In this document: positions 62,845 to 64,000 of the stretch, one piece after another
How positions within the stretch are numbered: position 1 is the first letter of the stretch
Layout: each line of letters begins with the position of its first letter
Origin: Yponomeuta sedellus
Lineage: Eukaryota > Arthropoda > Insecta > Lepidoptera > Yponomeutidae
NCBI GenBank assembly: GCA_934045075.1
Contig: OW203736.1
Span: forward strand, 4,136,591 to 4,200,590
Length of the DNA: 64,000 bases
Direction: 5' to 3'
Notes under the pieces: generated by a model
Databases searched by the model: none
What the model was told of the DNA's origin: nothing
What the model saw: only the letters and a program-made list of their open reading frames with translations
Program-made: the position numbers and the translations under genes

Positions 62845-63655
62845 AGGGAGAAAGAGAGTGAAAAAAAGAAAAAGAGCGATAGATACAGAAAACTTTCAAC
62901 TACATAGCTGACCTCTGCGGTACATCTGTAACCAGTCAGTTTGTGATCCTAACAGAAAACGCCGAAAACGAAACAAAGTAAAAAAACCCGAAGTATTTTT
63001 CTTCTTTCACCGAAACGGCTTTTATTAATTGCCAGTCCCATTGTCGGGTGGTCGGTATTGTCTGTGGGAAACGGGAGGCGTGTTTCGGAAACACTGTTTC
63101 GTTCGAGAGCATGTGAACGCGCGTTTTTAAGTACCGTTAGCGCGGGCTTTAACAACGCTTTCAAGCGTGTACCGACTGCCGTACTGGGCCTAGATTCCGC
63201 TAATGCATTGTGGTACAATGATAATTGCATGAACAGGGCGATTTAAATTCGTTGCTGTTTCAAGTCTACGGGGGCACATACATGGAAGCTTCTAGGCGTC
63301 AATGGTATGAAAAAATACCTCACATGACCATGGTTCTTTAATGCACTAACAGGATCGAGGCCCAGCTTGACGATTGAAACATTTAGTTGTTGTTTTTTAA
63401 ACTGAGGAGTGTTTTAAATAAAATACACTTTGATTATGATAGGTACGCTACATGTCTGGGCCTCACAATTCACGGTTACCTATGACATTGTGATGTATCA
63501 TCAGCGGTGGATGATCTTAAGGTTTTTTATCCTGCATTGCACAGATGCACTCTAACTGTGTTCGTTTATAAAAAAAATTGTCTTTGGATGAACAAATAGA
63601 ATGACCAAAAGTACAAATCTGACTATCTGAATGAATCTGAATAACTGTATACCGA
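62845..63655. other. Unassigned DNA
   Basis: Overlapping plus and minus frames (62 and 93 codons) near 63.06-63.24 kb share the same DNA and lack domains. Confidence 0.3.
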
Positions 63656-63659
63656 CATT

Positions 63660-63715
63660 TTAAAAACCTATTTAGAGGCTAAAAATCTAATCGATATTCA
63701 AACCCGCGAATATCG
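63660..63715 (-). mobile_element. tSINE-A 3' fragment
   Basis: TTAAAAACCTATTTAGAGGC and a degraded ATTCAAACCCGCG. About 55 bp remain. Confidence 0.65.
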
Positions 63716-63942
63716 ACAGGATAAATCTGAATAAATCTGTACATCAAATTGTGCTACTAAAATAAAATTTTGTAGTTTTTTGAAACGCGACTCTAGCTTA
63801 AAACCTCTATGCTGAACAATCGTCCGATAGCACAGAAATATATAAAGGTTGATTCAATTAAAGTTTCCTAACTTTTGTTAAATCAAAACACGCACCATGC
63901 AAAATGTCATTAGTTATTTATTTACTAATGGAATATTTAGTC

Positions 63943-63975
63943 GTCGTCGATATGCACCCTAGTATGTCCCCACTG
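63943..63975 (-). mobile_element. 5S-SINE 3' terminus fragment
   Basis: GTCGTCGATATGCACCCTAGTATGTCCCCACTG on the plus strand is the reversed last ~33 bp, including its GAC tail. Confidence 0.6.
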
Positions 63976-64000
63976 TGCTGTGTGGTGTCGGCCTAGAGAA
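63976..64000 (+). mobile_element. C-SINE start, cut by window end
   Basis: GTGTGGTGTCGGCCTAGAGAA is the family 5' end. It continues beyond the window. Confidence 0.75.

Noticed and set aside
1..64000. Bacterial, viral or biosynthetic gene cluster
   Set aside because: No operon-like gene packing, no long non-transposon ORF and no viral structural or replication gene was seen. The SINE/LINE content is that of an insect nuclear genome.

Overview
This window looks like repeat-dense, non-coding DNA from a moth or butterfly (Lepidoptera). The DNA is AT-rich. I found no host protein gene, and no open reading frame above about 115 codons that is not a transposon remnant or a microsatellite translation. 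What fills it is a patchwork of short interspersed elements (SINEs), 5'-truncated LINE ends, Penelope-like (PLE) pieces and foldback/MITE elements of kinds common in Lepidoptera. Many are nested, and many are bounded by target-site duplications (TSDs) that can be read directly.

Labels used below (mine, not database names). tSINE-A: tRNA-derived, unit about 302 bp, with perfect Pol III A and B boxes and the signature AGCCTCTAAATAGGTTTTT. 5S-SINE: about 350-400 bp, head resembles the internal promoter of 5S rRNA, tail like an RTE LINE. C-SINE: begins near GTGTGGTGTCGGCCTAGAG and ends with the last codons of an RTE-type LINE plus (GAA)n or (GAC)n. D-SINE: tRNA head, core GAAGGAAAACATCGTGAGGA, tail ending CTGCAGTGGGACGTTTATAG (Metulj/Bm1-like layout). 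E-SINE: tRNA head, tail with GTGTGGGGCCAGAAGCAATG. LINE-alpha: 3' ends with AATAAAGAATATTCTTATC and TTATC repeats. LINE-beta: an endonuclease-RT LINE ending ...CTCTGGGATACAGGCGTGAG. LINE-gamma: CR1/jockey-like end with a FYNK...YYNI protein tail. LINE-delta and LINE-epsilon: other 3' ends.

Layout. 0-5 kb: 5S head, a PLE terminal piece with 14-bp TSDs, a tandem array recording a LINE insertion before duplication, a large microsatellite. 5-17 kb: SINE copies, two internally deleted MITEs, a 237-bp foldback with 85-bp arms. 17-21 kb: a foldback tSINE-A, a hammerhead-like foldback, a split minisatellite, a TSD-bounded tSINE-A trimer, and a PLE copy keeping its GIY-YIG C-terminus. 22-35 kb: five larger 5S-SINE copies (22.2, 23.4, 29.4, 30.7 tail, 34.0 kb), C-SINEs, several palindromes. 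36-37 kb: the longest coding remnant, a 5'-truncated RTE reverse transcriptase. 39-48 kb: tSINE-A foldbacks and a dimer, a C-SINE with 59-bp flanking repeats. 49-64 kb: longer unannotated stretches, a MITE inside an E-SINE, a LINE inside a 5S-SINE, and a second hammerhead-like element split by tSINE-A.

The parts interact as parasites of each other. The SINEs carry Pol III promoters (tRNA or 5S type). Their 3' ends copy the 3' ends of RTE-like LINEs, which would supply the reverse transcriptase. The most notable signals are the 5S-promoter SINE, tSINE-A insertions made of head-to-tail multimers or inverted halves within one TSD, and hammerhead-ribozyme-like cores (hairpin followed by GAAAC) in several foldback/PLE-type elements.
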